Assembly (NCBI GenBank): GCA_041661865.1
Contig: JBAZTO010000054.1
Span: 1 to 25,037 of the forward strand
DNA length: 25,037 bases
Direction of reading: 5' to 3'
Source: JBAZTO01 sp041661865
Lineage (GTDB): Bacteria; Planctomycetota; Phycisphaerae; SM23-33
Position numbers and translations under genes: made by a program. This document shows positions 23,282 to 25,037 of the stretch, piece after piece (within the stretch, counting starts at the first letter, position 1; every line of letters starts with the position of its first letter). Below the pieces are notes generated by a model that was not told where the DNA came from, searched no databases, and saw only the letters and a program-made list of their open reading frames with translations.

Positions 23282-25037
23282 ATGCCGCACTCGCCAACAG
23301 TGAAACAGCTCGTCGCGGGTCTACCCGAAGTTTATCAACCGATATTCCGGCATCCGGCACTGTCCCGGAATGCCGCCCGTTCCTGCCTGGACCGCCTTGC
23401 TCATATTCGCCAGGCATGCGCCGCCTTTTCAAAGTGCCTGGGGCGTCCCATCCGGGTACTGGATATCGGCTGCGCCCAAGGGTTTTTCTCGCTTCATCTT
23501 GCTGAAGCCGGTGCGGAGGTGGTTGGCATCGACATTCTCGAGACGAATGTCCGCCTGTGCAATGCCTTGCGTGGAAAGATCCCGAAAAGCAACGTGATGT
23601 TCAAGGCGATAGGGATTGAGGAATTCCTGCCGGAAATTGCGCCCGGGCGATTCGACATGTTTCTCGGTCTCAGTGTCTTTCACCATCTATGCAGCTCGAG
23701 GGGTTTCGACCGGACGAAGGCGATTGTTTCCACCCTGGCAGAGCGCATTTCGGTCGGCGTCTTCGAGCTGGCTTCGGCAGGGGAACCTCTGCCCTGGGCC
23801 CAATCACTGCCGGCCAACGAACTGTCGGTACTAAGCGCATTTTCGTTCAGGCACACCTTGGATCGTATCCCAACCCATTTGTCCGCTGTCAAGCGACCCC
23901 TCGTTGTGGCCAGCTCGGAATTTTGGCTACTGGGCGATGGCTGCGGACGGATCGAGGATTCCATGACTGAATCCCACCAATTCGCCCGAGGTACGCATGA
24001 GCAATCCCGCCGCTACTTCCGCGGAAACGGGCTTTTTATCAAACAATTCTCGTTGGAGGGCAGCCGCGGCGACATCAACCGGCTGGAACTCACCCACGAG
24101 GCCGAGTTCCTGCGCTCCCCTCCCGCGGGTTTTGTTCCCGCCCCAAAATTGCACTCCTGGAATCTTGGTCCACATGAAGGCTGGCTTGTCCGGGAGGAAA
24201 TTTCCGGCCAGCTTCTCTCGGAGATTCAAGCCCGGGGAGTGGGATATGATGCACTGCGTATTATCCGGGATGTTCTTGTTCAACTCGCCGCAATGGAAGC
24301 CGTTGGTCTGTATCACAATGACATTCGCATATGGAACACCCTAATCCTCGAAAATGGCGGCGCCACGCTGATCGATTACGGAGCAATTTCCTCCGACCCG
24401 GTGGACTGTATTTTCCGGGAACACCCAGTTTTGTCATTCTTCGCCTACATCGAGGAAATCGCTTCCGGATCGCTCACGCAAAATCCCCTCCTTCGTTTTC
24501 CCTACACCCTCCCTTCCCGGCTCGATCTCAAGCATGGTCACTGGGTAGATCGAATCTGGAAATATCCCGTGAAAGAGTGGAGCTACGGGCTGTTCCTCGA
24601 AAAGTTGTTGGAAGCGGAAAAAGCAAAGGGCCCTGAGCGCATCTCTGCCCTGTCCAGCTCGGCCAAGGTGGATTATCTGGAGCGCTACGTCGCCTTCCAT
24701 GCTGCCCGCTTGGCGACGGTTTCAGCCGCTCTGGATGTCGCGGCATCGGACCAAACCAACCGCGGGAAAATCATTGAATCTCAAGAAGCCGAACTCGCTG
24801 ATCGCGCCCAGCAAATCTCGCGGTTGACCGAATGGGTTCAACAGCACGAGGCCGAATCCGCCGACCGCGCCCGACAAATTGACCGGCTGACCAAATTGGT
24901 TCAACAGCACGAGGCCGAATCCGCCGACCGCGCCCGGCAAATTGACCGGCTGACCAAATTGGTTCAACAGCACGAGGCCGAATCCGCCGACCGCGGCCGG
25001 CAGGTTGAGCAGCTTACCGCCGCCCTGAAAACCGCAC
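23282..25037 (+). CDS. WbdD-like polysaccharide chain terminator: methyltransferase, kinase, coiled coil (partial, runs off window)
   Basis: An open frame of 585 codons from ATG 23282, one base after the Wzt stop, with no stop before the window end. Residues about 50-200 are a class I SAM methyltransferase: VLDIGCAQGFFSLHLAE (motif I, about 59-75) and VVGIDILE. Residues about 230-470 are a kinase-like domain: N-lobe RRYFRGNGLFIKQF, catalytic HNDIRIWN (Asp347, Asn352), and DYG (365-367, in place of DFG). From about 485 there is a coiled coil. This order matches WbdD of E. coli O9a, which methylates and phosphorylates the non-reducing end of the glycan to stop growth, with the coiled coil setting chain length. 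The C-terminal end lies outside the window. Confidence 0.85.
   Translation, partial: MPHSPTVKQLVAGLPEVYQPIFRHPALSRNAARSCLDRLAHIRQACAAFSKCLGRPIRVLDIGCAQGFFSLHLAEAGAEVVGIDILETNVRLCNALRGKIPKSNVMFKAIGIEEFLPEIAPGRFDMFLGLSVFHHLCSSRGFDRTKAIVSTLAERISVGVFELASAGEPLPWAQSLPANELSVLSAFSFRHTLDRIPTHLSAVKRPLVVASSEFWLLGDGCGRIEDSMTESHQFARGTHEQSRRYFRGNGLFIKQFSLEGSRGDINRLELTHEAEFLRSPPAGFVPAPKLHSWNLGPHEGWLVREEISGQLLSEIQARGVGYDALRIIRDVLVQLAAMEAVGLYHNDIRIWNTLILENGGATLIDYGAISSDPVDCIFREHPVLSFFAYIEEIASGSLTQNPLLRFPYTLPSRLDLKHGHWVDRIWKYPVKEWSYGLFLEKLLEAEKAKGPERISALSSSAKVDYLERYVAFHAARLATVSAALDVAASDQTNRGKIIESQEAELADRAQQISRLTEWVQQHEAESADRARQIDRLTKLVQQHEAESADRARQIDRLTKLVQQHEAESADRGRQVEQLTAALKTA
24776..25037 (+). repeat. 63-bp tandem repeat encoding 21-residue (three-heptad) coiled-coil units
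   Basis: Four units are visible: 24776-24838 (divergent), 24839-24901, 24902-24964 and 24965-25027 (3' part diverging). Units two and three differ by one base in 63. Each encodes a 21-residue unit, QQHEAESADRARQIDRLTKLV, exactly three heptads, so unit number can change without breaking frame or heptad phase. It lies in the coiled-coil part of the WbdD-like gene. The array may continue beyond the window. Confidence 0.92.

Noticed and set aside
24776..25037. Regular 63-base repeats considered as a CRISPR array
   Set aside because: There are no unique spacers; the repeats are contiguous, in frame and encode coiled coil.

Overview
The window reads as chromosomal DNA from a GC-rich, Gram-negative-type bacterium, most likely a verrucomicrobium of the Opitutaceae type. 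This is an inference: it rests on an alternative complex III operon coupled to a cbb3-like module, several families of short palindromic repeats with a REP-associated transposase, and an outer-membrane/O-polysaccharide inventory. No rRNA, tRNA or CRISPR array was seen.

Layout. Positions 1-397 are a repeat field with three palindromic elements. Next come a 4HBT thioesterase (-) and a divergent DUF4412 secreted protein (+), then a RAYT transposase (1751-2263, +) bracketed by five REP copies and a bidirectional terminator. From about 13.8 kb down to 2.4 kb, on the - strand, runs one tightly packed respiratory operon. Its order is a small Tat-like ORF, actA, actB, actC, actD, actE, actF, a one-helix small protein, a CcoN-like protein, CcoO and a monoheme cytochrome c. 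ActA-F form a quinol-oxidising, cytochrome-rich membrane complex. The downstream trio looks like a cbb3 oxidase, but by my reading the CcoN-like subunit has lost the histidines for heme b, heme b3 and most of CuB. The partner cytochromes keep their heme sites. This is the most unusual feature of the respiratory half.

From 18.5 kb down to 14.0 kb (-) is a four-gene tripartite export operon: TolC-like channel, membrane-fusion adaptor, MacB/LolC-like permease and ATPase. Three of its genes are joined by ATGA overlaps or a short gap. A 476-nt structured, gene-free region separates it from a divergent polysaccharide locus (+).

The polysaccharide locus runs to the window end: a Wzm-type permease, two tandem GDP-mannose 4,6-dehydratase paralogues, a Wzt-type ATPase with a C-terminal extension, and the start of a WbdD-like chain terminator (methyltransferase, kinase, coiled coil). 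It implies ABC-transporter-dependent export of a polymer built from GDP-mannose-derived sugar, with non-reducing-end capping and a coiled-coil length ruler. The ruler is encoded by nearly identical 63-bp tandem repeats that run off the window edge, so the gene is incomplete here.
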